This document shows, one piece after another, positions 8,843 through 16,565 of a DNA stretch of 64,000 bases (its first letter is position 1; each line of letters starts with the position of its first letter). Position numbers and translations under genes: made by a program. The notes beneath the pieces are model-generated. The model worked only from the letters and a program-made list of their open reading frames with translations, was not told the DNA's origin and ran no database searches. The DNA is taken from contig NZ_BCQA01000001.1 in the NCBI RefSeq assembly GCF_001748145.1, positions 868,001 to 932,000 on the forward strand. Reading direction: 5' to 3'. This stretch comes from Bosea sp. BIWAKO-01 (GTDB lineage: Bacteria; Pseudomonadota; Alphaproteobacteria; Rhizobiales; Beijerinckiaceae).

Positions 8843-9271
8843 TCAATCGCGACTGATAATATCAATACGCCTGATGAGCCGCTCTGGTTCCGGCCTGACC
8901 AAATCAATGGCTAGCAGGCCATTCGACAAATCCGCCCCGAGAACCTGCATTCCGTCAGCCAGCAGAAAGGAGCGTTGAAACTGACGCGCCGCGATGCCGC
9001 GATGCAGGAACTGCCTGCTCTTGTCGTCGCTCTGTCGGCCACGAATGGTGAGCTGGTTCTCTTCCAGCGTGATCTCAAGCTGGTCTCGCGAGAACCCCGC
9101 CACGGCAAGCGTGATCCGGAGACGATCCGGCTCATCCTCCGTGCGCGGCATCCGCTCGATATTATAGGGAGGATATCCCTCGCTTGCGCCTTTCGCGACC
9201 CGGTCCAGCGCGCGTTCGATATCATCGAACCCAAGCAGGAAAGGATGGGACAGGCTCGGCGTACGCGTCAT
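8843..9271 (-). CDS. Small heat-shock protein, Hsp20/IbpA type
   Basis: A 142-residue chaperone with an alpha-crystallin domain at about residues 35-130. It has the NIERMPRTEDEPDRLRITLAVAGF start of that domain and the dimer-interface RQFQRSFLLADGM segment, and it ends with EPERLIRRIDI. IbpA-type proteins hold unfolded proteins under heat stress. The start at 9271 (MTRTPSLSHPFLLGFDDIE) matches family N-termini; the frame extends further upstream without conservation. A hairpin lies about 63 bases upstream and may be part of a heat-responsive leader. Confidence 0.92.
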   Translation of the reverse strand: MTRTPSLSHPFLLGFDDIERALDRVAKGASEGYPPYNIERMPRTEDEPDRLRITLAVAGFSRDQLEITLEENQLTIRGRQSDDKSRQFLHRGIAARQFQRSFLLADGMQVLGADLSNGLLAIDLVRPEPERLIRRIDIISRD

Positions 9272-9333
9272 GCAGAAGCCCTCGAAAGGCGCCTCGTCTC
9301 TCGATCGGAGCCCGCTGGCGCAGCACTCCGCAG

Positions 9334-9355
9334 GCGGAAGGCGAAGCCCTTCCGC
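9334..9355 (-). promoter_or_regulatory. Hairpin in the presumed hsp20 leader
   Basis: A perfect 8-bp stem, GCGGAAGG-gcttcg-CCTTCCGC (minus strand), 63 bases before the hsp20 start. The bases around the Shine-Dalgarno GAGGG can also fold with CCTTTCG just upstream. Rhizobial small heat-shock genes often carry ROSE RNA thermometers in such leaders; the diagnostic ROSE motif was not clearly seen, so this is only a candidate. Confidence 0.3.
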
Positions 9356-9498
9356 TTGATATTGATATGGCAATCGCCAGCAACGGGTTCAAGACCGTCG
9401 AAAGCTCAGCCCACAAGCGCAGCGTCGACAGGCCGTCATTTCACGAAACCGCGACGCCGCGCGCAGACGGTCAGGGGCGCCGATCCGCCCCTTGCGCG

Positions 9499-9855
9499 TC
9501 ATTTGGCGAGGACAATGCCACGCTCCTTGCGCATCTTGTCGAAGACCAGGCCGATCGCCTTGATGACCGTCACCTTCGGGTTGGCCTTGCAGTAGACAAT
9601 GGTCTCATGCTCGGCCTCCCTGGCCCGCGCGATGTTGATGAAGTGCTTTTTGCCAAGACCATTGTACCAGCCGCTATACCAGGTCGTCAGCAGATCGGCG
9701 TCTTCCTGGAAAGTACCGGCCAGCTGACCGCAGGTCAGTTTCTGGACATCGATGTAACCGTTCGCGTCGGCGTAGGTTTTCAACTCAACCTGTGCATTCG
9801 CACCGGATGTGGCGAAGGCGATGAAAGCTGCGGTCGCAAAGGCGTGGCTGCGCAT
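9499..9855 (-). CDS. HdeA/HdeB family periplasmic protein
   Basis: A 118-residue protein with a signal peptide (about residues 1-22, ending SGANAQ). The mature part carries DVQKLTCGQL and YCKANPKVTV, the two cysteine-containing segments typical of HdeA-type acid-stress chaperones, and WYSGWYNG between them. HdeA proteins protect periplasmic proteins at low pH. The start at 9855 has AAGGAG seven bases ahead; an ATG five codons upstream does not. Stands alone. Confidence 0.8.
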   Translation of the reverse strand: MRSHAFATAAFIAFATSGANAQVELKTYADANGYIDVQKLTCGQLAGTFQEDADLLTTWYSGWYNGLGKKHFINIARAREAEHETIVYCKANPKVTVIKAIGLVFDKMRKERGIVLAK

Positions 9856-10369
9856 GGTTCGCTCCTTCATTGTCCAGAGAGTGAGAATGGGCGTGATGCC
9901 AGACTAGACCGTGGATCGCTCGCCAGCAGGGACCTTCGATTTCAGTATCCGCCCGTCCTTATTTTTGAATGGCTCAGATGACCGCAAAGGCGGCTTGTTG
10001 TCGTGCCCGCGAGCAAGCCCAAGACGTCGCATTTTTGGCGTGGATCAGCGACCTCGCAACATTGGCCTGATCGATTTCAGTTGCACAAGTCGTATTCAAG
10101 GTGGAGGGAACTTCAGGTCAGTAGTCAGAGGTGCGGACATCCAGACTTGGGCGACCCGTTTTCAATCCGGAAGCGGAGAACGAACGGGCGACGTCGTTTC
10201 CTCCTTCGATTGGCGCGTCCCGGCTCAGCCTGCGTGTCCCTGGAGACCTCTGTCGCAGTGGCGAACGAGCGCAGCCCTCCGCTCTCTTTGAGCTGCCGCT
10301 GAAATCCAGAGGCGCGGCGGCTCAACGATCGCGGAGGGTGGCGCAGGCTCTCTGGGACAGGATGAGGCG
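9856..10369. other. Gene-poor intergenic region
   Basis: No open frame here shows codon bias, a signal peptide or a family motif. Short frames on both strands are Arg/Ser-rich and look like chance. No repeat copy or convincing terminator was seen apart from weak GC-rich stems. Confidence 0.5.
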
Positions 10370-10612
10370 CTATCGGCGAACGCCGACTCTGTTGACCCCA
10401 CCATTGCGATTTCCCGGACGAGGCGCTGTCACGGCACCAAGCCCGACGGGCCGAGCCGCGAGACGTACGCCGGGCCGCACGACGCACCCGGCGGGATAAC
10501 CGACATAACTGCAATAAACGACAGCATTTGCGACTTCCGTTGTCGCGGCAAGACCAGTGAAGCCGATTCCGACCGTCGCCATTGCGAAAACCGCAAGTTT
10601 AATTTTTGTCAT
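10370..10612 (-). CDS. Small secreted hypothetical protein
   Basis: About 80 residues. It has an N-terminal signal peptide (MTKIKLAVFAMATVGIGFTG, cleavage near VANA) and a short mature region with two Cys (VVYCSYVGYPAGCVVRPG), then an Arg/Pro/Gly-rich tail. I do not recognise a named family. Proteins of this sort (short, exported, ending in a basic Pro/Gly tail) are common in Bradyrhizobium and Bosea relatives. No clear ribosome binding site precedes the ATG, so the call is moderate. Confidence 0.55.
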   Translation of the reverse strand: MTKIKLAVFAMATVGIGFTGLAATTEVANAVVYCSYVGYPAGCVVRPGVRLAARPVGLGAVTAPRPGNRNGGVNRVGVRR

Positions 10613-11234
10613 TTCAGGTCCCCGGGACGTTGAAAACAACAAGCGCGGGGAACGATAACATTACGCCTCTTTCGACGGAAGGACCGGTGACATCACGAAC
10701 ACGACCGACATCTGATACAAGGACGGCTTCCCGCACCCGGAATGCTGCGCCGGCGAACTGCCACCGCAACGCGCGTCGCCACTCTGTTTGGCGCGCGCCG
10801 CCCCAGGGTGGAATAGCCGATGCTGACGGCGAGTCGGCCTCGCCTCGATGCCACAGCATGTCACGCCGCTGGCAGGCACCGATGCCCTGCCCGGCGACGC
10901 GCCCGTGTCGTGCCGACCGTGCCGAACCCCAGACAGGCGTGCGGACGTTGATGGCGCCCCAAACACCCGAAGGCCCGCATCGGCCGCTGGGCAGCCCCCC
11001 CCCCGGAGGCGCTGCGCCCTATCCTGCGATGGACTAAGCCGCGCCAGGTCGCCTCTACGATGGAGCTATCTTCGCCGCCTCATCAGAACGGCACTACCCC
11101 GAATCGCGGCTACTTCGAAGGGGAGCCCGGGAGCCCAGGCGTCGGGCCGCTCAAATCCGCGCGGAGCCCGAACAGGCGAGGCCTGTCCAACGGACCCGCC
11201 TCCGACACGATCGATGATTTTCAACGGGGAGGAA
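10613..11234. other. Gene-poor stretch before tRNA-His
   Basis: About 620 bases with no supported gene. Open frames here are short and of shadow composition. A C-run (10997-11003) and GC-rich patches are the only notable features. Confidence 0.5.
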
Positions 11235-11311
11235 TGGTACAGCCACCCCGGCTTGAACGGGGGACCTCTAGATCCACAATCTAGCGCTCTAACCAACTGA
11301 GCTATGGCTGC
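11235..11311 (-). tRNA. tRNA-His (anticodon GTG)
   Basis: The minus strand folds into a full cloverleaf: acceptor GCAGCCA / TGGCTGT, D-arm GCTC...GAGC, anticodon stem CTAGA-TCTAG with loop TTGTGGA, T-arm CCCCG-TTCAAGC-CGGGG, and an encoded CCA end. The first acceptor pair is G1-U72 and the discriminator is A73; the base before G1 is T, so the universal G-1 is not encoded. This matches the unusual tRNA-His known from a clade of Alphaproteobacteria whose histidyl-tRNA synthetase no longer needs G-1:C73. Confidence 0.97.
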
Positions 11312-11461
11312 ACGGCACTCTCGGCGCCTTTCGGGCGCCCTGCCAGACCGCGCAACGATGCGAACTGGCCGGCGGCGCGGAACCTAGTGCCGTCGCGGCG
11401 CGATTGCAACCGCCGAAATGCACCGCACCACACGAAATCCAGCGCGCCGTCGTTTACCCCT

Positions 11462-12694
11462 TCAATCCCGCCGCAAAACGGCCTGCGCAGTGCGTGCCAG
11501 ATCCGTCACATGGGCGGAATAGGCCTCATAGCCGCGGCGCAGCGCCTCGGCGTGAATCACCACGGCATCGGCGGGATTGTCTGTCCTGGCGAGGGTCTCC
11601 GCCTCGTTCAATGCCGCCTTCAGTTCGGTACAGGCATGGTCGAGAACCTTTGCCTGCAGCGCGCCGACCACGCGTGCGGCAGCGAGCATCTGAGCCAGCC
11701 AGGTCGAAGCTGTCAGCGTCGCAAATTCCGGTGGACGCGAAAGCGGCGATACAGCGGCCGTGACGGGCCGCGCCGCGCTGGCAAGCTTGCGAACGTCTGC
11801 AGAGACGGTCGCCGTCGCCTTCTTCACAACTTCCGTGCCGGTCTTCACGGCGGCGGCGCCAACGTCTGCGGCCGATTTGAGGATAGCGGCCGGCTGGCTG
11901 GTGACCGCAGGCGAAACCGCCTTGGCCGCGGCAGCCGGCTTTCTGGTCACCTGCTTTGCGACGCGAACCTTGGTCGACGGCTTGGCCTTGGCCGCAGCCA
12001 CCGCAGGCTGGCGCGCCACCGCGGGCTGCGCGGCGGGCGCGACTGGCGCCGAGACAGGGGCAGCGGCGACCTTGGCGGGTGGCGCTACGCTCGCAACCAC
12101 GGCTGGCGCGGCCAAAGACTTGACGGCGCCCTTCGGCGGTTCGACCGGCTTGGTCACGGCCGCCGACGGCACAACAGCGCCGAGGATGGCGGCGACCTTG
12201 GCGGGCGGTGCAGCGCTCGCGGCCAGGACTGGTGCGGTCACGGCCGCCGGCGGCACGGAGGCGGCAGGGACAGCGGCGACCTTGGCGGGCGGCACGGCGC
12301 TCGCGGCCTGGACCGGCGCGACGGGCGGCTTGGCGGCGTCCTTCAGCGGCTCGACCGGCTTGGCCACGACAGCAGCCGCCGGCGGTACGGCGACAACGGG
12401 ACCTGCCGGCTTGGCGACGACGGGCGCGGGTGCCGGCTTGAGCGGCGCAACCGCGACGGGTTCCGCAGGCGCTGGAGCGGGATTGGCAGGAGCGGGATTG
12501 GCAGGAGCGGAAACTGGAGCTGGGACCGCTGCAGCAGCGGAAGCAGCAGGAGGCGCACCGGGGACCGGGCCGGTCGCGGCCGGGATTGCTGGCGTGACCT
12601 TCGAATCGGTCGGCGCGTCGCTCGAGAGGGCCTTGACGGAAGCGAGACTGATCGGAGCCTTGGACCCGATCTTTGGCGGAACAGGCTTAGCCAT
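11462..12694 (-). CDS. Long Ala/Pro-rich protein with phasin-like C-terminus
   Basis: A 410-residue protein. Residues about 40-290 are a low-complexity Ala/Pro/Val/Lys region with recurring units (A-x-PPAKVAA three times; KPVEP-x-K twice). The last 100 residues (from about PPEFATLTASTWLAQML) form a helical, phasin-like domain. Phasins coat polyhydroxyalkanoate granules; Lys/Ala/Pro-rich extensions in related proteins can bind DNA (PhaM/PhaF-like), which is only an inference here. The start at 12694 has AAGGAG seven bases upstream. It follows the phasin gene at 12794 on the same strand. Confidence 0.65.
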   Translation of the reverse strand: MAKPVPPKIGSKAPISLASVKALSSDAPTDSKVTPAIPAATGPVPGAPPAASAAAAVPAPVSAPANPAPANPAPAPAEPVAVAPLKPAPAPVVAKPAGPVVAVPPAAAVVAKPVEPLKDAAKPPVAPVQAASAVPPAKVAAVPAASVPPAAVTAPVLAASAAPPAKVAAILGAVVPSAAVTKPVEPPKGAVKSLAAPAVVASVAPPAKVAAAPVSAPVAPAAQPAVARQPAVAAAKAKPSTKVRVAKQVTRKPAAAAKAVSPAVTSQPAAILKSAADVGAAAVKTGTEVVKKATATVSADVRKLASAARPVTAAVSPLSRPPEFATLTASTWLAQMLAAARVVGALQAKVLDHACTELKAALNEAETLARTDNPADAVVIHAEALRRGYEAYSAHVTDLARTAQAVLRRD

Positions 12695-12793
12695 CGTCAT
12701 TCTCCTTCAGCGAGCTAACGGGTGGCGCCGAGCCCGGCCCGGCGCCAATGGCCTTTGTCGCGCGAAGCGGCGCAGCAAGGCGCCGCTGGCGAC

Positions 12794-13189
12794 TCACTTC
12801 ATCTTGGTCGCCTTGGCGGCGGTCTCGGCCGCCTTGGCCGCAACCTCCTGGGCGGCAACGCCCAGATCCTTGAGCTGGCCCTGGAGAGCCGCAACCTGCG
12901 ACTTCAAGAATTCGGACTGATGCTGCAGAACCTCCGTCAGGTCCTTCGACTTGACCAGCTTCTGGGCGAGATCGAAGGCGGCGGCGACATTGCTTTCGGC
13001 ATAGGTCATGGCCTTGCGGGTCACGTCCTGAGCGTTGACGCGTGCGGATTCGGCCGAACCATGCGCACCGTCCACTGCCTTGTGTGCCGCGCCGATGAAG
13101 CCATCGAAGGCCTTGCGGGCCTGCTCGACACTGCGCTCGGCGAACTCGCGCATCTCGGTCGGCACTTCATAAGGCGTCTTGCCGGTCAT
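12794..13189 (-). CDS. Phasin family protein
   Basis: A 131-residue, wholly helical protein beginning MTGKTPYEVPTEMREFAERS, a start typical of alphaproteobacterial phasins (phasin_2 family). The middle region has FDGFIGAAHKAVDG and the C-terminus is Ala/Lys-rich. Phasins coat PHA granules and control their size and number. AGGAGG lies just ahead of the ATG. The neighbour at 11462 on the same strand appears to be a second, longer phasin-type protein. Confidence 0.9.
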   Translation of the reverse strand: MTGKTPYEVPTEMREFAERSVEQARKAFDGFIGAAHKAVDGAHGSAESARVNAQDVTRKAMTYAESNVAAAFDLAQKLVKSKDLTEVLQHQSEFLKSQVAALQGQLKDLGVAAQEVAAKAAETAAKATKMK

Positions 13190-13357
13190 GGGTAATCCTC
13201 CTGGCTGTGGATGGCTTGGTTTACCACTCGATTGTGCACTGCAATATCATTATTGCGACGCAATGACAATCGCGTGACTCCGCCACGTTAACGCTGTTTC
13301 GATCAGACGCGGGAGAGCCTTGATCAGTTCCATGGATTTGCAGTCATTTGCCCGCTA

Positions 13358-13372
13358 TTAAGGCTTTGTTAG
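13358..13372 (+). promoter_or_regulatory. Candidate CtrA box before the PdhS-like kinase
   Basis: TTAA-GGCTTTG-TTAG matches the CtrA consensus TTAA-N7-TTAA with one mismatch. It lies 28 bases upstream of the kinase start. A GANTC site (GACTC, 13276-13280) is also nearby. Sequence match only. Confidence 0.45.
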
Positions 13373-13399
13373 CCATATCGGCGCAGACCGAACGAGCGG

Positions 13400-16321
13400 A
13401 TGGGAATGAGCGAACCCGGGCAGGATTGGGCGATGCAGGGAACAGACGCAGCGAAAGACGCAGCGCTGGCGCCCTTCATTGCGGACGGCGCCTTGATGCT
13501 CTGGGACCAGAAGACTTCCCGGGTCGGCTTTGTCAACGCGGGCGCCGAAGCGGTGCTCGGCCAGCATGCCGATGGCACATCCTTGCCCGCACCAACGCGC
13601 AACAGGCTGGCACTGCTCGCCGGCGGGCTCGCTCCGCGGGATCATTTGCGCCTTGAACGCCTCCGGCTGACGCCCGGCTTCACTGCCACGCTGGTGACAT
13701 GCGGCTGCAAGCTGCTGACGGGACCAGAGGGTCAACAGATCCTCGCGATCGCCATCGCTCCGTCGGAGCTGCGCCGACTCGGCATTACGGTTCCGCCGGC
13801 TCCACTTGTCGCGGCGCCATCCGCCCCGGCCGCAACCGTCGCTTCTCCCGCTCCGACGCCGGCAATTCCCGCACCGAAGCGCGCGACCGTGCGTTTCGTC
13901 TGGCAAAGCGACGTCGACGGCCGCTTCACCAGTCTGTCGCCCGATATTGCCGAGATCGTCGGGACCGATGCCGCCGCGGGCCTGATCGGTCGTAGCTGGC
14001 TGGAGCTGATCGACCGCGATCTGCTTGACCGCGAGGGCAGTCTGATCCAGCGGCTGGCCTCCGCCACCACCTGGAGTGGACACCCGGTCCTGTGGCGGAC
14101 TGCCGGCCTCGCCGAAGGGGTTCGGGTCGAGCTTTCCGGTGTGCCCGTCCTCGATGCGAAGCGTGATCTTGCAGGTTTCCGTGGCTTTGGGCTCGCCCGC
14201 ATGATCGAGCGCGAACCATTCCCGCTGCCCACCAATGCGTCGGACGGCCCCGTGCCTGCTTCAGCGCCGCCCCCCCCTGCCCCAGCCTCCGATGAGGCTG
14301 GTTCTGCGCCGTTCGTCGCGCAGCCCGCCGAGAGCGCCGACGAAGGCAAAGCCCCGGAGATGAGCATCGACGTTCCGGCCACCGAGCCGACACCGGCGGC
14401 TCGCACAGAAACTCCGCCCCCGAACGAGGCCGGCGCCAATGTCGTGCCGCTTCGCAACGGTCATCTCACAACGGTCAGACCGCTGCTCGAACCTTCAAAG
14501 GCGCTGCTGACCTCCGCTGAACGCAATGCCTTCCGGGAGATCGCCAAGGCGCTCGGCGCCCGCATCGCCGGAGACGACGAAGGCGAGCCCCGGCTGCCAC
14601 CTGCGGCCCCGTTGCGCCTGAACGACGAAGCCACCCGCCCTGGCCAGCCGGCGCCCGAGCCGACGCAGCCGGCCGACACGGGGGCGGTGGAATCCAAGTC
14701 GGCAGCGGCGGAAGCACCCATCGTTTCGGAGCCGGTGCCGTCGGTCGATGCGCCCTCCGCAACTGCGGGGCGGCAACGCCTGCCGAATTCGCATGCCGAT
14801 GTGCTCGACCGCCTGCCCGTTGCAGTCCTGGTCAATCGCGGTGACGAGCCGCTCTATGCCAATCGCACACTTCTCGATCTGCTCGACTACGCCGATCTCG
14901 CCGACCTGACGTCCGGCGGCGGCATCAGCCGCATGATCAAGGGAGCGGCCCGCTCCGATGGCGGCACCATGATCCTGGTCGACCGGACGGGCCATCTCGT
15001 CAGTGTCGATGCCCGCCTGTCGAGTGTCTCATGGCAAGGCGAGCCCGCGACGCTGATGGCCTTCCGTCATCCCGATGGCGGCGGCGAGGTCAAGGTCCTG
15101 ACCGAGGAAGAGGCTGAGGAAGCCGAGCTCGCAGCCGAGTTCGAGGCCGAGGAGGCCGAGATTGCGGCGCGCGTCGACGCGTTGCGGCTCGACATCGACG
15201 CGCGTGAAGCTCGGATCAGCGAGATGATCGCGGTGCTTGATACCGCGACCGACGGCGTCGTCACCGTCGACGAGCGCGGCCGCATTCTCTCGCTCAACAA
15301 GACCGCGGAGGCCCTGTTCGGTTACGACCAGCGTGAGGTCTCAGGCGAATTGTTCACGCTGCTCTTCGCTCCGGAAAGCCACGCTCCTGCCCTCGATTAC
15401 CTCGAAGGCCTCAAGGGCGGCGGCGTCGCCTCGGTGATGAACGACGGGCGCGAGGTCATGGCGCGCGTGCGTCAGGGCGGCCGCATTCCGCTGTTCATGA
15501 CCATGGGCCAGATCGCGGACGGCGCAGAGCGACGCTTCTGTGCCGTGCTGCGCGACATCACCGCCTGGAAGAAGACCGAAGGCGAACTGGTCGAGGCCCG
15601 CAAGGCGGCCGAGAAGGCCAGCGCCCAGAAATCGGACGTGCTTGCCAAGATCAGCCATGAGATCCGCACGCCGCTGAACGCGATCATCGGCTTCGCCGAG
15701 GTCATGGCCGAGGAGCGCTTCGGGCCCATCGCTAATGAACGCTACAAGGAATACCTGCGCGACATCCACCAGTCGGGCGGCTATGTCATCAGCCTGGTCA
15801 ATGACTTGCTCGACCTCGCCAAGATCGAGGCCGGCAAGCTCGATCTCGACTTCGTCAGCGTCAATCTGAACGAGATCGCGCTGTCCGTCGTCAATCTGCT
15901 GCAGCCGGAGGCTCAACGTGGGCGCGTGGTGCTGCGCTCCGGGCTCTCGCCCAAGCTGCCGCCGGTCGTGGCCGATCAGCGTTCGATCCGTCAGATCGTG
16001 ATCAATCTGCTCTCCAATGCGGTGAAGTTCACCGATGCCGGCGGGCAGGTCATCGTCTCGACGGCCCTTGGCGATCAAGGCGAGGCAATCCTGCGGGTCC
16101 GCGATACCGGCATCGGCATGGACGACAGCGAAATCGCAATGGCGCTGGAGCCGTTCCGCCAGGTGCCAACGACGCGACGCGCGGGAGGCACGGGCCTGGG
16201 CCTGCCGCTGACCAAGGCGCTGGTCGAAGCCAACCGCGCGGCGATGACCATCACCAGCGTCAAGAAGGAAGGCACGCTCGTCGAGATCACCTTCCCGCCG
16301 CAGCGCGTCCTGGCGGGCTGA
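13400..16321 (+). CDS. PdhS/PleC/DivJ-type PAS sensor histidine kinase
   Basis: A 973-residue protein with no transmembrane segment. The N-terminal half is divergent and includes Pro/Ala-rich linkers (about 275-480). An acidic helix (EEEAEEAELAAEFEAEEAE, about 572-590) precedes a PAS domain (about 605-720). HisKA has the phospho-acceptor H753 in KISHEIRTPLNAIIGFAEV, followed by the PleC/DivJ/PdhS-like stretch FGPIANERYKEYLRDIHQSG. The HATPase domain has NLLSNAVKFTDAGG, DTGIGMDD and GTGLGL. Relatives act on DivK/PleD in cell-cycle and polarity control; the soluble form and length resemble Brucella PdhS. A diguanylate cyclase follows. Confidence 0.87.
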   Translation: MGMSEPGQDWAMQGTDAAKDAALAPFIADGALMLWDQKTSRVGFVNAGAEAVLGQHADGTSLPAPTRNRLALLAGGLAPRDHLRLERLRLTPGFTATLVTCGCKLLTGPEGQQILAIAIAPSELRRLGITVPPAPLVAAPSAPAATVASPAPTPAIPAPKRATVRFVWQSDVDGRFTSLSPDIAEIVGTDAAAGLIGRSWLELIDRDLLDREGSLIQRLASATTWSGHPVLWRTAGLAEGVRVELSGVPVLDAKRDLAGFRGFGLARMIEREPFPLPTNASDGPVPASAPPPPAPASDEAGSAPFVAQPAESADEGKAPEMSIDVPATEPTPAARTETPPPNEAGANVVPLRNGHLTTVRPLLEPSKALLTSAERNAFREIAKALGARIAGDDEGEPRLPPAAPLRLNDEATRPGQPAPEPTQPADTGAVESKSAAAEAPIVSEPVPSVDAPSATAGRQRLPNSHADVLDRLPVAVLVNRGDEPLYANRTLLDLLDYADLADLTSGGGISRMIKGAARSDGGTMILVDRTGHLVSVDARLSSVSWQGEPATLMAFRHPDGGGEVKVLTEEEAEEAELAAEFEAEEAEIAARVDALRLDIDAREARISEMIAVLDTATDGVVTVDERGRILSLNKTAEALFGYDQREVSGELFTLLFAPESHAPALDYLEGLKGGGVASVMNDGREVMARVRQGGRIPLFMTMGQIADGAERRFCAVLRDITAWKKTEGELVEARKAAEKASAQKSDVLAKISHEIRTPLNAIIGFAEVMAEERFGPIANERYKEYLRDIHQSGGYVISLVNDLLDLAKIEAGKLDLDFVSVNLNEIALSVVNLLQPEAQRGRVVLRSGLSPKLPPVVADQRSIRQIVINLLSNAVKFTDAGGQVIVSTALGDQGEAILRVRDTGIGMDDSEIAMALEPFRQVPTTRRAGGTGLGLPLTKALVEANRAAMTITSVKKEGTLVEITFPPQRVLAG

Positions 16322-16565
16322 GGCCCGAGCGCCCTCGGCTTACATCTCGGGGCGCGCCGCCTTGTCGCAGCGGAAGCTGCCCCGCATGCCCTTTACTTTA
16401 ATGTCGTCTTGCACGCCTAAGCTCTGACCTTCGGAGCAACTCTACCCCCGAAGGCACCGGCCCCGGATCGGTCCGCCCGGACTTTCCCCTTGCGGCGATA
16501 TCCTGACCGGAATATCCGCCCCCGGGGCAATTTCCCAAGGGTGATGCGAGTAAATTCTGTCTGCC

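Noticed and set aside
10613..11234. Small open frames on both strands before tRNA-His
   Set aside because: No binding sites, no recognisable motif, and composition like random high-GC sequence.
11387..12718. 443-codon Arg/Gly-rich plus-strand frame
   Set aside because: Opposite strand of the Ala/Pro-rich phasin-like gene; its RGG-rich look is a by-product of GC-skewed codons.
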